Shown here one piece after another: positions 51,194-60,679 of a DNA stretch of 64,000 nucleotides. Position numbers and translations under genes: made by a program. The stretch is from Bryobacter sp. (lineage in GTDB: Bacteria > Acidobacteriota > Terriglobia > Bryobacterales > Bryobacteraceae), in the NCBI GenBank assembly GCA_022843605.1, contig JALHNI010000007.1, forward strand, positions 23,532-87,531, read 5' to 3'. The notes beneath the pieces were generated by a model. That model saw nothing but the letters and a program-made list of their open reading frames with translations, made no database searches and was not told the origin of the DNA. How positions within the stretch are numbered: the first letter of the stretch is position 1; each line of letters starts with the position of its first letter.

Positions 51194-51853
51194 TTACTCC
51201 ACGCGCAACTGCGGCACGAAGACTTCCTTCCGTTTGCGCTCCAGCACCTCATCCACGCGGAGCATCGCGCCGAGATCCTGGCCGGCTCGAATGGCTTTGG
51301 CGATGCGTTTTTCCGCCTCCAGAATGCGCGCCGCCGTGGCCAGGGCTTCTTCCAGCCGCGCGAGCGGAATCACCACGACGCCGTCCTCATCGCCGACCAG
51401 CCAGTCGCCCGGATTCACTACCACACCCGCACAACCAACCGGCACTTGCAGATGCCCCGCATACTCCGCACCGCCCGCATTCGCCACGATCGATTTGGCA
51501 AAAACCGGCAGTTGGCTTTTCCGGATATCCGCCAAATCACGAATCGCGCCGTTTACCACCACGCCCGCCAGCCCTTTCTTCAAGGCCAGCATCGTCGTCA
51601 GCCCTCCCCAAAGCGCCGTATTGAGTTCGCCGTGCCCGTCGATCACCAGCACGCTCCCGGCGGGACATTCGGTAAGCGCTTTGCTTACCATCAGAATGTC
51701 CGCCGTGTGCACTTGCACCGTAAATGCGGGCCCGGCCATCCGCGGATTCGCGGACCAGGGACGCATCTCGTGGTCCATCGCCCCGGACTTACCCAGCGCG
51801 TCCGACACCGGTCCCGCCCCAAACTTCAAAAGCCGTTCACGTACTTGCTTCAT
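51194..51853 (-). CDS. RraA-family protein (4-hydroxy-4-methyl-2-oxoglutarate aldolase-like)
   Basis: The 219-residue protein matches the RraA/HMG-aldolase fold: GPAFTV, WGGLTTMLALKKGLAGVVV, the VNGAIRDLADI arginine/aspartate motif and VGDEDGVVVIP. True RraA inhibits RNase E, but most members act as class II aldolases cleaving 2-oxo acids such as 4-carboxy-4-hydroxy-2-oxoadipate or yielding pyruvate. In this setting an aldolase role is more likely. Its ATG overlaps the alcohol dehydrogenase stop (ATGA), so the two are one unit. Confidence 0.8.
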   Translation of the reverse strand: MKQVRERLLKFGAGPVSDALGKSGAMDHEMRPWSANPRMAGPAFTVQVHTADILMVSKALTECPAGSVLVIDGHGELNTALWGGLTTMLALKKGLAGVVVNGAIRDLADIRKSQLPVFAKSIVANAGGAEYAGHLQVPVGCAGVVVNPGDWLVGDEDGVVVIPLARLEEALATAARILEAEKRIAKAIRAGQDLGAMLRVDEVLERKRKEVFVPQLRVE

Positions 51854-52941
51854 TCCGCCATCCTCACCTGGGCTGGGTTAATTGCCTTGTATTTGCCCTT
51901 GTTCGCCGTAATCTCGAAAGCCATGGGCACCTGATCCAGCCCCTCCAGCACATGCGTGATCATGGGCTTCATGCGAACCCGGCCCGAAGCCACCAGGCTG
52001 ACCGTGTGCTGCAAATGCGCCAGCGTGCTGATGTCCGGAAACAGATACCGTAGGCTGCGTTCGCGCAGCAGGTCGACATCGAGCTCAAACGGCGCGCCAA
52101 ACCAGGATACGCCGATCACCTTGCCGCCGGACCGGACTGCGTCCACCGCCTGCGTCACGCTCTTCACGCCGGCCAACCCCTGCCGCGGACTCCCGCCCGC
52201 ACACTCGAACACGACGTCCGCACCGTTGCCTTCCGTCAGCGAACGAATCGCCTCCACCGGATCGTCGCTCGTGGCGTCGATCGCGACATCCGCCCCCAAC
52301 TCCCGCGACATGGCGCACGCTTCCTCGCGTACGTCCACCGTGATGATGCGGCCCGCGCCGCTATTGCGCGCGATCTGCATGCACTCCAGGCCCATACTGC
52401 CCTGGCCCAGAATCGCCACTGAATCGCCAATCTGAATCTGCGCGGTCTCCACCGCAGCCACGCTATCGCTCAACGACTGCAGACAAGCCGCCTCGTTGTC
52501 CGAGATCCGCTCGTCCACCAGGGTCAACGCGATCTCCGGCAGCACCGCATACTCGGCAAAACATCCGGGCAGTTGAAAGCCGATGATCGGCCCCTTGCGG
52601 CACAGGTGCCCGCGCCCCGACTCGCAGAGCGGACAACTCTCGCACGGCAGCTTCGCCCGCGCGGCCACGCGGTCTCCCACCTGAAAATGGCGCACTCCCT
52701 CGCCTACCTCGACAATGCGGACACAGAACTCATGGCCAAACAACTGGACCGGTGCTTCCGTCTCTAGGCGCTTCTTGATCCGGTCAAACGCCAAGGTCCG
52801 AATGCCGGCCGCCAACTGCGCTTCGGTGACGCTCGGTTGCACCACCAGCACCTTCACCAGCACATGCCGGGGCGGCGGTGCCGGCATCGGCACCTCGTCC
52901 AGCCGCAAATCTCCAAAGCCGTAAAATCGCCAAGCCTTCAT
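51850..52941 (-). CDS. zinc-type medium-chain alcohol dehydrogenase
   Basis: The 363-residue protein has the structural-zinc cysteines CESCPLCESGRGHLC and the Rossmann motif GQGSMGLECMQ, with HEFCVRIVEVGEGV following the catalytic metal region. The usual first catalytic-zinc cysteine (GxCxxD near residue 37) is replaced by PSVTEAQ, so metal binding at the active site may differ. The ATG at 52941 was chosen because it gives the standard N-terminus; the longer open frame is antisense to the SMP-30 gene. It is followed by the RraA-like gene with a 4-base overlap, and both are divergent from the SMP-30-like gene. The substrate may be a sugar alcohol or sugar acid. Confidence 0.8.
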   Translation of the reverse strand: MKAWRFYGFGDLRLDEVPMPAPPPRHVLVKVLVVQPSVTEAQLAAGIRTLAFDRIKKRLETEAPVQLFGHEFCVRIVEVGEGVRHFQVGDRVAARAKLPCESCPLCESGRGHLCRKGPIIGFQLPGCFAEYAVLPEIALTLVDERISDNEAACLQSLSDSVAAVETAQIQIGDSVAILGQGSMGLECMQIARNSGAGRIITVDVREEACAMSRELGADVAIDATSDDPVEAIRSLTEGNGADVVFECAGGSPRQGLAGVKSVTQAVDAVRSGGKVIGVSWFGAPFELDVDLLRERSLRYLFPDISTLAHLQHTVSLVASGRVRMKPMITHVLEGLDQVPMAFEITANKGKYKAINPAQVRMAE

Positions 52942-52971
52942 AGGTTCTCCGTGATAGTATCGCGTACCAAG

Positions 52972-53958
52972 ATGCGATTGATCCTCCTGTTCGCCGCCAC
53001 CCAACTTGCCGCCCAGATTTTCGTCCCAGGTGCAAAGCTGGAAAAGCTCTACACGGGCGGCCATCTGACGGAGGGCGCCGCCGTGGCACCCGATGGCACC
53101 GTCTTTTTCAGCGACATCACGTTCACCAAAGAAGCTCCCGGCATGCAGGCCGGGCACATTCTCCGCTTCGATCCCCGCACCGGCAAGACCTCTGTCTACC
53201 GCTCCCCCAGCGGCATGTCCAACGGCATCAAGTTCGACGCCCAGGGCCGGATGGTGGTCGCCGAAGGTGCTGATTTCGGTGGACGCCGCATCACCCGCAC
53301 CGACCTGTCCACGGGCAAAAGCGTCATCCTGGCCGGTCTCTTCGAGGGGAAGCCCTTCAATTCGCCCAATGACGTCGCGCTCGACGCGCAGGGCCGCATC
53401 TACTTTAGTGACCCACGCTATCTTGGCCATGAACCGATGGAACAGCCAGTGATGGGCGTTTACCGCATCGATCCCGACGGCAAGGTTCACCGCATCGTCA
53501 CCGATGCCAGCAAGCCCAACGGCGTCGCTGTTTCACCCGACCAGAAAACGCTCTACGTCGTCACCAACGACGACGGCTTCTTGGGCTTTGACCGGTTGCC
53601 GAAAGGCGCCCCGGCCCGCAAAGGCCGCATGGAACTCTCGGCCTACACCTTGAAACCTGATGGCTCCGCCACGTTCCGCAAGACCTTGGTGAACTACGCG
53701 CCGCAGGACGGTCCGGATGGCCTCGTTTGCGACGCGGACGGCAACATCTTCGCCGCTGTACGCAACGAGAAGCGCTTCGGAGTCACCGTTTATTCGCCCG
53801 ACGGCAAGGAACTCGCACACCTGGCCACGCCGGAGCGCCCGACCAATGTCGGCTTCGGACGGGGCCCTGAAGCCACCACCCTCTACATCACGGCCGGCGG
53901 CAGCCTCTATCGCACCAAAACGCTCAAGCCGGGTTACCAGCTTCCGGCCCGTCGCTAG
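52972..53958 (+). CDS. SMP-30/gluconolactonase-like protein, secreted
   Basis: The 328-residue product has a signal peptide (MRLILLFAATQLAAQ) and a six-bladed SMP-30 propeller with GMSNGIKFDAQGRMVV, NSPNDVALDAQGRIYFSD, KPNGVAVSPD and GPDGLVCDADGNIF. The metal-binding asparagine/aspartate residues of lactonases are in the NSPNDV segment. It likely hydrolyses a sugar lactone in the periplasm. It is divergent from the Zn-alcohol dehydrogenase gene with 30 bases between starts, and overlaps the convergent DUF1501 gene by 4 bases. Confidence 0.82.
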   Translation: MRLILLFAATQLAAQIFVPGAKLEKLYTGGHLTEGAAVAPDGTVFFSDITFTKEAPGMQAGHILRFDPRTGKTSVYRSPSGMSNGIKFDAQGRMVVAEGADFGGRRITRTDLSTGKSVILAGLFEGKPFNSPNDVALDAQGRIYFSDPRYLGHEPMEQPVMGVYRIDPDGKVHRIVTDASKPNGVAVSPDQKTLYVVTNDDGFLGFDRLPKGAPARKGRMELSAYTLKPDGSATFRKTLVNYAPQDGPDGLVCDADGNIFAAVRNEKRFGVTVYSPDGKELAHLATPERPTNVGFGRGPEATTLYITAGGSLYRTKTLKPGYQLPARR

Positions 53959-55310
53959 GCCAGAATCGGCCGCACCACGTGCCCGTGGACATCCGTCAAA
54001 CGGCGGCGAATGCCGTTGTGATAGTAAGTGAGCTTTTCGTGGTCCAGCCCGAGCAGGTGCAATGCGGTTGCGTGAAAGTCGTAGACCGTTACCGGATTCT
54101 CCGCCGGTTGGTATCCGACCTCATCCGAACTGCCGTATGCCATCCCCGGCTTCACGCCCGCGCCGGCCAGCCAGCAGGTGAAGCAGTTCGGATGATGATC
54201 CCGGCCTTTCTTACCCGCACCCTGGGCTACCGGAGTGCGGCCAAACTCGGTCACCCCCATTACCAAGGTGTCCTTCAACAAGCCGCGCGACTCAAGATCC
54301 TGCAGGAGTGCGGAGACGGGCTGATCGTACTCACGCGCCATACTGCCATGGTTGCCGCTGAGGTCACCGTGGGCGTCCCAATCCTTGCCCGAGGCCCCGT
54401 GATAGACCTGCACGAATCGCACGCCCCGCTCGATCAGCCGCCGCGCGAGCACGCAACGTCGTGCCATGTAGCTCGTCTCCGGCTGATCGAACCCATACAG
54501 CCGCTTGGTCGCCTCCGTCTCCCCATCCAGGTTCACGACGTCCGGCACGCTCAACTGCATCTGCGCGGCCAATTCATAACTGCGCACGCGCGCCTCCAGG
54601 TCGCTCTCGCCCGGATGCTGATCCGCATAGGCGCGGTTGGTTTCGTTCACCCACCGCAAGGCGCGTTTCTGGTCAAACGGACTCGAGAGGTCCGGTACCG
54701 GATCGCCGCTGCCGCGAAACGCCGTGCCCTGGACGGTTGCCGGCAGGAAGCCGTTTGACCATTGCAGCGTACCGCCCCAAGGATAGTTTCGATGGTCAGG
54801 CAGGACCACGAACGCGGGCAGGTTCTGGTTCTCCGTACCCAAGCCATAGGTCACCCACGCGCCCATCGCCGGATAGCCGGTGAGGATAAAGCCCGTGTTC
54901 ATCTGCGCCACCGCCGGCATATGGTTCGCGCTCTTGGCCACCATGGACCGGATCACGGTGAGTTGGTCCGCTCGCTGAGCCAAGTGCGGGAGCAAGTCAC
55001 TCACCCAAAGGCCGCTTTGCCCGCGTTGCCGGAACTTCCACGGGCTGGCATAAAGATTGCCCGCCTGTCCAAAGAAAGTTGGCATGTCAAACGGCTTGCC
55101 GTCGCGCTTGTCGAGCTCCGGCTTGTAGTCGAAGGTGTCCATGTGGCTCATACCGCCCACGCAGAACACCTGCAGAATCCGTTTCGCTTTGGCGGCAAAG
55201 TGCGGCACCGCCGCGTCGAGCGAGGACGTGGCCAGCCAGCCGAAACCGAAGCCGGCTTCCAGCATCATTTGGCGCCGGGTTTTAGGGGATCTGGATAAAC
55301 TCACTGGCAT
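53955..55310 (-). CDS. DUF1501 family protein
   Basis: The 451-residue product starts MPVSLSRSPKTRRQMMLEAG, a twin-arginine-like signal, and has VFCVGGMSHMDTFDYKPE and the C-terminal EFGRTPVAQGAGKKGRDHHP. The segment MGAWVTYGLGTENQNLPAFV is nearly identical to that of the copy at 14445. The ATG at 55310 lies inside the 3' end of the PSD1 gene (29-base overlap); an ATG at 55268 is an alternative but cuts the signal. It is the third DUF1501/PSD1 pair in the window. Confidence 0.8.
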   Translation of the reverse strand: MPVSLSRSPKTRRQMMLEAGFGFGWLATSSLDAAVPHFAAKAKRILQVFCVGGMSHMDTFDYKPELDKRDGKPFDMPTFFGQAGNLYASPWKFRQRGQSGLWVSDLLPHLAQRADQLTVIRSMVAKSANHMPAVAQMNTGFILTGYPAMGAWVTYGLGTENQNLPAFVVLPDHRNYPWGGTLQWSNGFLPATVQGTAFRGSGDPVPDLSSPFDQKRALRWVNETNRAYADQHPGESDLEARVRSYELAAQMQLSVPDVVNLDGETEATKRLYGFDQPETSYMARRCVLARRLIERGVRFVQVYHGASGKDWDAHGDLSGNHGSMAREYDQPVSALLQDLESRGLLKDTLVMGVTEFGRTPVAQGAGKKGRDHHPNCFTCWLAGAGVKPGMAYGSSDEVGYQPAENPVTVYDFHATALHLLGLDHEKLTYYHNGIRRRLTDVHGHVVRPILA

Positions 55311-58098
55311 TAAATAGTCCCCAGCAGAGGGCCTCAAGATTCTGGTCCCTCACCAACGCACCGCCGGCTTCCAACTCGGCACCGGAGGGCGTCCGGCCGA
55401 GAGCCAATAGGAAGGCTCGAGTCACCTGCGCTTCGACATCCGCCGCCTCACCGCGCACGCGAGCCGCAAAGGCCTTCGACAGCCGTACGGAGAAGGGATT
55501 GTTCATCAGGCTCAATGCCTGCAGCGGCGTGGTGGTCGATGGCCGCTTCGGCGTCTTCACCGATGGCACCGGACAGTCCAGCGACTCTAACATCGGGTCA
55601 CCGCCCGTGTTGATGTTCATGCGGTAAACACTGCGCCGCTGCAGTCCCGGCTCATCCGAATCGCGCGGCTCATACTTCTGGTAGCTGCCACCCGGATTGG
55701 TCACCGTGAACGGCCGGAAACTCGGCCCACCCTTTTGCCGGTTCAGCTTCCCGCTCACCGTCAGCATCGCATCGCGAACGGCCTCGCCCTCCAGCCGACG
55801 CGGCGAGTACCGCCAGAGCCAGCGATTCCCCGCATCTTTAGCGGCGGCCTCCGGCCGATAGGCCGACGCCTGCCGGTAAGTCGCCGACATCACGATCGTC
55901 TTGTGCAGCTTCTTCAAACTCCAACCCGAGCGAATGAAATCTCCGGCCAACCGATCGAGGAGGTCTTCATGCGAAGGGGCGCCTCCATTCGCACCAAAGT
56001 CGTTCGGATTCTCGACGACTCCCGTCCCGAAATGGTGCGACCAGAGCCGGTTCACCATCACGCGGGAAAACAGCGGATTGTTCTCATTCGCGATCCAAGT
56101 CGCCAGGGCCAGCCGGCGTTCACGCTCCGGCGCCACGGCGGGCAATCCGAAATCGGCACCCGGCAAGCTGGAGAGCCCACCGGGCGTCACCATGTCGCCC
56201 TTCTGGGTTACATCGCCACGGCGCAGCACATGCGATACGCCGGGTTCCCGAGGTTGCGCCGCAAAGCTTTTTTCCGGTTTCGGCAGCTTCTCCATTTGCT
56301 CCACCAGTGCCCGCAGTTCCCGCATCGGCCCCTGGATCAACGTCTCGGTGGGCAACCGGCTCGGCGCGCCCTGCCGGTAAGAGTTCGCCACCTGCTGCTC
56401 CGAAAGGGCCAACGTATACAGCCGGGCCTCATCCAGTTCGAGATCCGGCGTCGAGGTAAATCGCACGATTGCATCGCCCGCGAGATAAGTCTGCAGCTTA
56501 CCGGAAGCGCTGGCCTCCGGGCGATACTCTTCGCCGTACGGCGCTCCGTTGCGATAAATCCGGATCGTTCCGTCCGCGGCATAGGTGATCGCCACATGCA
56601 TCCGCTTGCCTGGCTCGATCACTTCTTCCGGTCCATGGACCTCCGCGGTACGGAAGCTGGCCGTGCTCACATTCACCCACTGCCGCTTCGGGCCGCCAGT
56701 GAGACGGATACCATCGATCGCCGCTCCCCGGTACCCCCTTCGATTCGCAATCTCCATCAGGTTGCCGCCCTTCGCGGGCTCGCTCCGCGCGAAAAACCAA
56801 ATCTCCAGTGTCTTCTCGGTTACGTCCTGGGTCAGGGGCGCCGTCAACACCGTCGCCTCCCCCGTCGACTTCAGACGCCCATCCACGTTCTGAGCCTTCG
56901 ATCCCAAACTGGCATGCAAGGCGCCGATCTGGTCCCGCGCATCCACATCGAAATTCCAGCGCGCGATCGGCTGCGGATCCAGCGGGTGACGCGAGACCCC
57001 GTGCGCGTCGGCAATACGCTGCTCGAGCGCCGCCATCCGATTCTTAAGCGCCTTCGCCGCCTCCTGCTGCCGCTCGTCCAGCAGCCGCCCATCCGGAAAT
57101 AGTTCCGTGGAAGCCGGATCGTGAAAGGGCTGCCATACACCCGCCAAAGCTGCCTTAAAGCGATAGTAGTCCCGCTGCGGAATGGGATCGAACTTGTGGT
57201 CATGGCAGCGAGCGCAATTCGTGGTTAAGCCGAGGAACGTCTGCGAAACCGCCCCTACCATCTCCTCCAACTGATCCTCGCGAACCGCTTCCCGTTCGCG
57301 TTCCACGGCCGACGTCAACCCCACCGCATCCGTGGGCCCAGAAACCAGAAAACCCGTCGCGATCACCCCCTCGCGCGCACCGGCCTCCAGCAAATCTCCC
57401 GCAATCTGCTCCCGCGCAAACTGAAGATACGGCTTGTCCTCATTGAAGCTACGGATGACGTAGTCGCGGTACGGCCACGCGTGCTCTCGCATCAGGTCAC
57501 GCTCAAAACCCTCACTCTCGGTGAATCGCGCCACATCCAGCCAATGCCGCGCCCACCGTTCCCCGTAGTGCGGCGAGGCCAGCAACCGATCAACCAGTTT
57601 CTCGTAGGCGTCCGGACGACTATCCTTGACGAAGGCCTCAACCTCTTCCGGGGCCGGCGGCAAGCCAGTGAGACCATAGGTTACACGGCGGATCAGAGTC
57701 CGGCGATCGGCCGGCGGCGAAACAGCCAGCCCGTTCTCGCGCAACTTTGCCGCCACTAGCTGATCCAAAGTCGCTGACACCGGGCGCAAGGGCCTCAGCG
57801 ACCACCAAACTCCCTCTTCTTTCGCTTTCCAAGGCGCACCCGCGGCAATCCAACGCCCCAGCAACTCCTGTTCGGCCAACGGGAGCGGCCCGTTCGGCGG
57901 CATCTGGCCCAGCCGGACCCGCCGCAAAACCGCTTCCAGCTTTCCCGCCGCCGTTTCGCGTTTCGACAGGTCCACGCCTGCCGTCTGGTTCCGTGCGCCG
58001 TGACAGCCCGCGCACCGGCGAGCCAGAATCGCTGGACCTTCCAGCGCCAAGTCGGCGGAAAAACAAAGTCCGGCGTAGAGTGCAATCAGAATTCGCAT
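55282..58098 (-). CDS. PSD1-type protein with cytochrome c, DUF1549, LamG-like and DUF1553 domains
   Basis: The 938-residue product has a signal peptide (MRILIALYAGLCFSADLA), a c-type haem domain with C29, C32, H33 (CAGCHGARN), DUF1549 (RVTYGLTGLPPAPEE; CARCHDHKFDP), a concanavalin/LamG-like insertion of about 150 residues in the middle (LEIWFFARSEPAKGG), and a C-terminal DUF1553 region (MVNRLWSHHFGTGVV). The insertion is absent from the copy at 15796. A TATAAT at 58118-58123 on the minus strand lies about 20 bases before the ATG and could be its -10. The partner DUF1501 gene follows. The start at 58098 gives the signal peptide; the upstream open frame does not. Confidence 0.85.
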   Translation of the reverse strand: MRILIALYAGLCFSADLALEGPAILARRCAGCHGARNQTAGVDLSKRETAAGKLEAVLRRVRLGQMPPNGPLPLAEQELLGRWIAAGAPWKAKEEGVWWSLRPLRPVSATLDQLVAAKLRENGLAVSPPADRRTLIRRVTYGLTGLPPAPEEVEAFVKDSRPDAYEKLVDRLLASPHYGERWARHWLDVARFTESEGFERDLMREHAWPYRDYVIRSFNEDKPYLQFAREQIAGDLLEAGAREGVIATGFLVSGPTDAVGLTSAVEREREAVREDQLEEMVGAVSQTFLGLTTNCARCHDHKFDPIPQRDYYRFKAALAGVWQPFHDPASTELFPDGRLLDERQQEAAKALKNRMAALEQRIADAHGVSRHPLDPQPIARWNFDVDARDQIGALHASLGSKAQNVDGRLKSTGEATVLTAPLTQDVTEKTLEIWFFARSEPAKGGNLMEIANRRGYRGAAIDGIRLTGGPKRQWVNVSTASFRTAEVHGPEEVIEPGKRMHVAITYAADGTIRIYRNGAPYGEEYRPEASASGKLQTYLAGDAIVRFTSTPDLELDEARLYTLALSEQQVANSYRQGAPSRLPTETLIQGPMRELRALVEQMEKLPKPEKSFAAQPREPGVSHVLRRGDVTQKGDMVTPGGLSSLPGADFGLPAVAPERERRLALATWIANENNPLFSRVMVNRLWSHHFGTGVVENPNDFGANGGAPSHEDLLDRLAGDFIRSGWSLKKLHKTIVMSATYRQASAYRPEAAAKDAGNRWLWRYSPRRLEGEAVRDAMLTVSGKLNRQKGGPSFRPFTVTNPGGSYQKYEPRDSDEPGLQRRSVYRMNINTGGDPMLESLDCPVPSVKTPKRPSTTTPLQALSLMNNPFSVRLSKAFAARVRGEAADVEAQVTRAFLLALGRTPSGAELEAGGALVRDQNLEALCWGLFNASEFIQIP

Positions 58099-58117
58099 CC
58101 GTCTCGGTCCGCTCCCG

Positions 58118-58123
58118 ATTATA
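58118..58123 (-). promoter_or_regulatory. possible -10 element of the PSD1/DUF1501 operon
   Basis: A perfect TATAAT on the minus strand, 20 bases before the ATG at 58098. No good -35 is found at 16-18 bases, so this is tentative. Confidence 0.35.
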
Positions 58124-58222
58124 TGCCCCTCCCGAAGGAACCTTGCATTCAACCCGTACGACATGATGCAATGCCAGTGTCACGGGCGTGGCCCCAACAT
58201 TTCCCAAGGAGCGTGGCCCCCC

Positions 58223-59080
58223 ATGGTCAGAATTCGTAAGATCCTATTCCCGGTCGACTTCTCCGCAAACTGTCTCGGTGCCTCTCACTATGTCGAGAAC
58301 CTCGCCCGGCACTTTCAGGCCGAAGTCACGCTGCTGAATGTCGTCAGCCAGAATGACTATCTGATGGGTACCCTGGCGTTGGAGGAAACCTACAAGGCGG
58401 CGAGCGATGCCGCACGGAAGCAACTGAGCGGCTATCTCACTGGCCAGTTTCAGAATCTCGACGTCAAGCGGACCGTCGCCGATGGGGATCCCGCCACGCG
58501 CATCATCGAGTATTCCAAGCAGGACGGGACCGACCTGATCATGATGCCCACCTATGGCCTGGGCCCCTTCCGCCGCTTTATCCTCGGTTCCATGACCGCC
58601 AAGGTGCTGCATGACGCCGTGTGCCCGGTTTGGACCGACGTCCACTTGGAGAACACCCCTGACCCTGAAGAAATTGCCGTCCGCAAGGTCCTCTGTGCGA
58701 TCGACCTCGGTGAACAGAGCGAAGGCACCTTGCGCTGGGCGGAGGCGTTCGCAATGAGCTATGACGCCGAACTCGTCGTCCTCCACGCCGTACCTGCCGC
58801 AGAGACCAGGCCCGCCCGGTATCTCGACCGCGACCTTGTGCAATCCCTCATCATCGACGCGGAAGCGGAAGTGGGTAGTCTGCTACAACGCCTGGGCATT
58901 GAGGCGCGCTTCGTGGTGGAAGGCGGCGAACCGGCCAAGGTGGCGCGTGCGGTGGCGGACCGGGAGGCGGCTGGCTTGATGGTCATCGCCCGGGGCGCGG
59001 TTACCGAAGGCTTGGGCCGCCTTCGGACTCACTCGTACTCCATCATCCGCACCGCGCCGTGCCCCGTGGTGAGTGTTTAG
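58223..59080 (+). CDS. universal stress protein, tandem UspA domains
   Basis: The 285-residue product has two Usp domains (about 4-145 and 155-285). The first has the ATP-binding type motif GLGPFRRFILGS and ends VCPVW; the second ends APCPVVSV and has a less regular nucleotide motif (RGAVTEGLGRLRTHS). The ATG at 58223 has AAGGAG 11 bases upstream; the frame is open from 58163. It is followed by an acetate kinase gene after 33 bases, a pairing that points to energy-stress control. The binding partner is unknown. Confidence 0.88.
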   Translation: MVRIRKILFPVDFSANCLGASHYVENLARHFQAEVTLLNVVSQNDYLMGTLALEETYKAASDAARKQLSGYLTGQFQNLDVKRTVADGDPATRIIEYSKQDGTDLIMMPTYGLGPFRRFILGSMTAKVLHDAVCPVWTDVHLENTPDPEEIAVRKVLCAIDLGEQSEGTLRWAEAFAMSYDAELVVLHAVPAAETRPARYLDRDLVQSLIIDAEAEVGSLLQRLGIEARFVVEGGEPAKVARAVADREAAGLMVIARGAVTEGLGRLRTHSYSIIRTAPCPVVSV

Positions 59081-59113
59081 ACTCGCTTGCGAATCGACGG
59101 GGGCGACTGAACC

Positions 59114-60352
59114 ATGAACACTCTGGTCCTGAACTGTGGCAGTTCCACGATCAAGTTCCAATTGATTTCCACCGATCGCGAAGCCATGCGCCAAGACGCG
59201 GACCGCCGCCTGGCGCGAGGCGTCATCGAACGGCTCGGCGGTGAAGCCGTGCTCACCATGCAGGCCGGCGATGGCCCGTCGCACCGCTATGGCGCGCCGC
59301 TGCGCGACATCCGGGCCGCGCTCGATCACATCGTGCGTTGGATCGTGTCGCCCGAATCCGGTATTGGTGAGGTACGGAACATCTCGGAAATCCATGCGGT
59401 TGGGCATCGGGTGGTGCATGGAGGCGAACATTTCGTCCGCTCGATGCTCCTCACCGAGGAGACCATTCGCGCGATTGAGCAACTCACGGATTTGGCTCCG
59501 CTGCACAATCCGGCGAATGCGCGGGGGATTCGGGCGGTGCAGGAACTGCTGGGCCACTCCCTGCCGCAGGTCGCTGTGTTCGACACCTCATTTCATCAAA
59601 CCCTTCCCGAACGCGCGTTCCTCTACGCGATTCCCTATCAGTTCTACCGCCGCCACGGCGTGCGCCGCTACGGCTTTCATGGCACCTCGCACCGCTATGT
59701 CGCCTACCGCTACCGGAAGATCCGCAACCGCCGCCTTGAGGACACCAACATCATCACCCTGCATCTGGGAAACGGTTGCTCGGCCTGCGCCATTCAGGCG
59801 GGAAAGTCGATCGACATTTCCATGGGCATGACCCCCCTCGAAGGGCTGGTGATGGGCACGCGTTCCGGCGACGTGGACCCCGCCATTGATGTCTTCATCG
59901 GCGCCAAGGAGGGCCTGAACCCACATGAGGTGGAGAGTTTGCTGAACAAGCAATCGGGTTTGCTGGGCGTCTCCGGACTCACGCACGACATGCGCGAACT
60001 GCTGGACGAAGTGCAGGCCAACGGCGACCGCCGCGCGTCGCTGGCCATTGAAATGTTTTGTTACCGCGCCCGCAAGTACATTGGCTCCTACCTGGCGGCC
60101 ATGGGCGGCGCCGACGCCATCGTCTTTACGGGCGGCATCGGGGAAAACTCACCCGAGATCCGCGCACGCATCTGCGCCGGCCTGGAATGGATGGGCCTGA
60201 GCGTTGACCCGGACGCCAACACCGCCAACGGCAAAGGCGGCGCCATTCACCAGCCCGGCTCCCGCCTCGAGGCCTACGTCATCCCCACTGATGAAGAGCT
60301 CCTCATCGCCCGCGACACTGTCCGCTGCATCGAAGGCGAAGTGGACCTTTAG
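59114..60352 (+). CDS. ackA: acetate kinase
   Basis: The 412-residue protein shows the acetate-kinase motifs [12 protein letters not shown] at the N-terminus, [53 protein letters not shown] and [11 protein letters not shown]. It converts acetyl phosphate and ADP to acetate and ATP (or the reverse). The gene lies 33 bases after the universal stress protein gene, with no phosphotransacetylase in the window. The N-terminal SSTIK differs slightly from the usual SSSLK. Confidence 0.93.
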   Translation: MNTLVLNCGSSTIKFQLISTDREAMRQDADRRLARGVIERLGGEAVLTMQAGDGPSHRYGAPLRDIRAALDHIVRWIVSPESGIGEVRNISEIHAVGHRVVHGGEHFVRSMLLTEETIRAIEQLTDLAPLHNPANARGIRAVQELLGHSLPQVAVFDTSFHQTLPERAFLYAIPYQFYRRHGVRRYGFHGTSHRYVAYRYRKIRNRRLEDTNIITLHLGNGCSACAIQAGKSIDISMGMTPLEGLVMGTRSGDVDPAIDVFIGAKEGLNPHEVESLLNKQSGLLGVSGLTHDMRELLDEVQANGDRRASLAIEMFCYRARKYIGSYLAAMGGADAIVFTGGIGENSPEIRARICAGLEWMGLSVDPDANTANGKGGAIHQPGSRLEAYVIPTDEELLIARDTVRCIEGEVDL

Positions 60353-60679
60353 CTCCCGCCTGATCCAAGTGGTGGGGATGCGTTGCCCTCGATCGTCTTG
60401 CATGAGGCAGATCATATGGTTGAACTCGCAGTTGGCCCAAACTCCACTTTTCAGGACGTCGGTAGCGACAGTGTGGTCATTTAGTCACCCGGATCTCCCC
60501 CAAATCCCCGATGATCGACGACCGACAATCAGTCTTCGATTGATAGATTGGATATCGGCGCAAGATGGTTCCCTGATCTCGGGCCTAAACCTAGCCGAGT
60601 TGAGAAACAAGCTATGCGAATACGATAGCCAACGCGCCACATAGTTGGGGGTTTGCTCTGACTCACCCAACGTCTGACA
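60353..60679. other. intergenic region, no gene recognised
   Basis: About 327 bases with lower GC than the neighbours. Two open frames can be read (an 88-codon plus-strand frame from the ATG at 60378 to 60644, and a short overlapping frame ending near 60483), but neither product is recognisable and no convincing ribosome binding site is seen. It may hold the remains of a lost gene. Confidence 0.4.

Noticed and set aside
52942..53490. 5' extension of the Zn-alcohol dehydrogenase frame
   Set aside because: It is antisense to the SMP-30-like gene and the dehydrogenase family starts at MKAWRFYGFG (52941).
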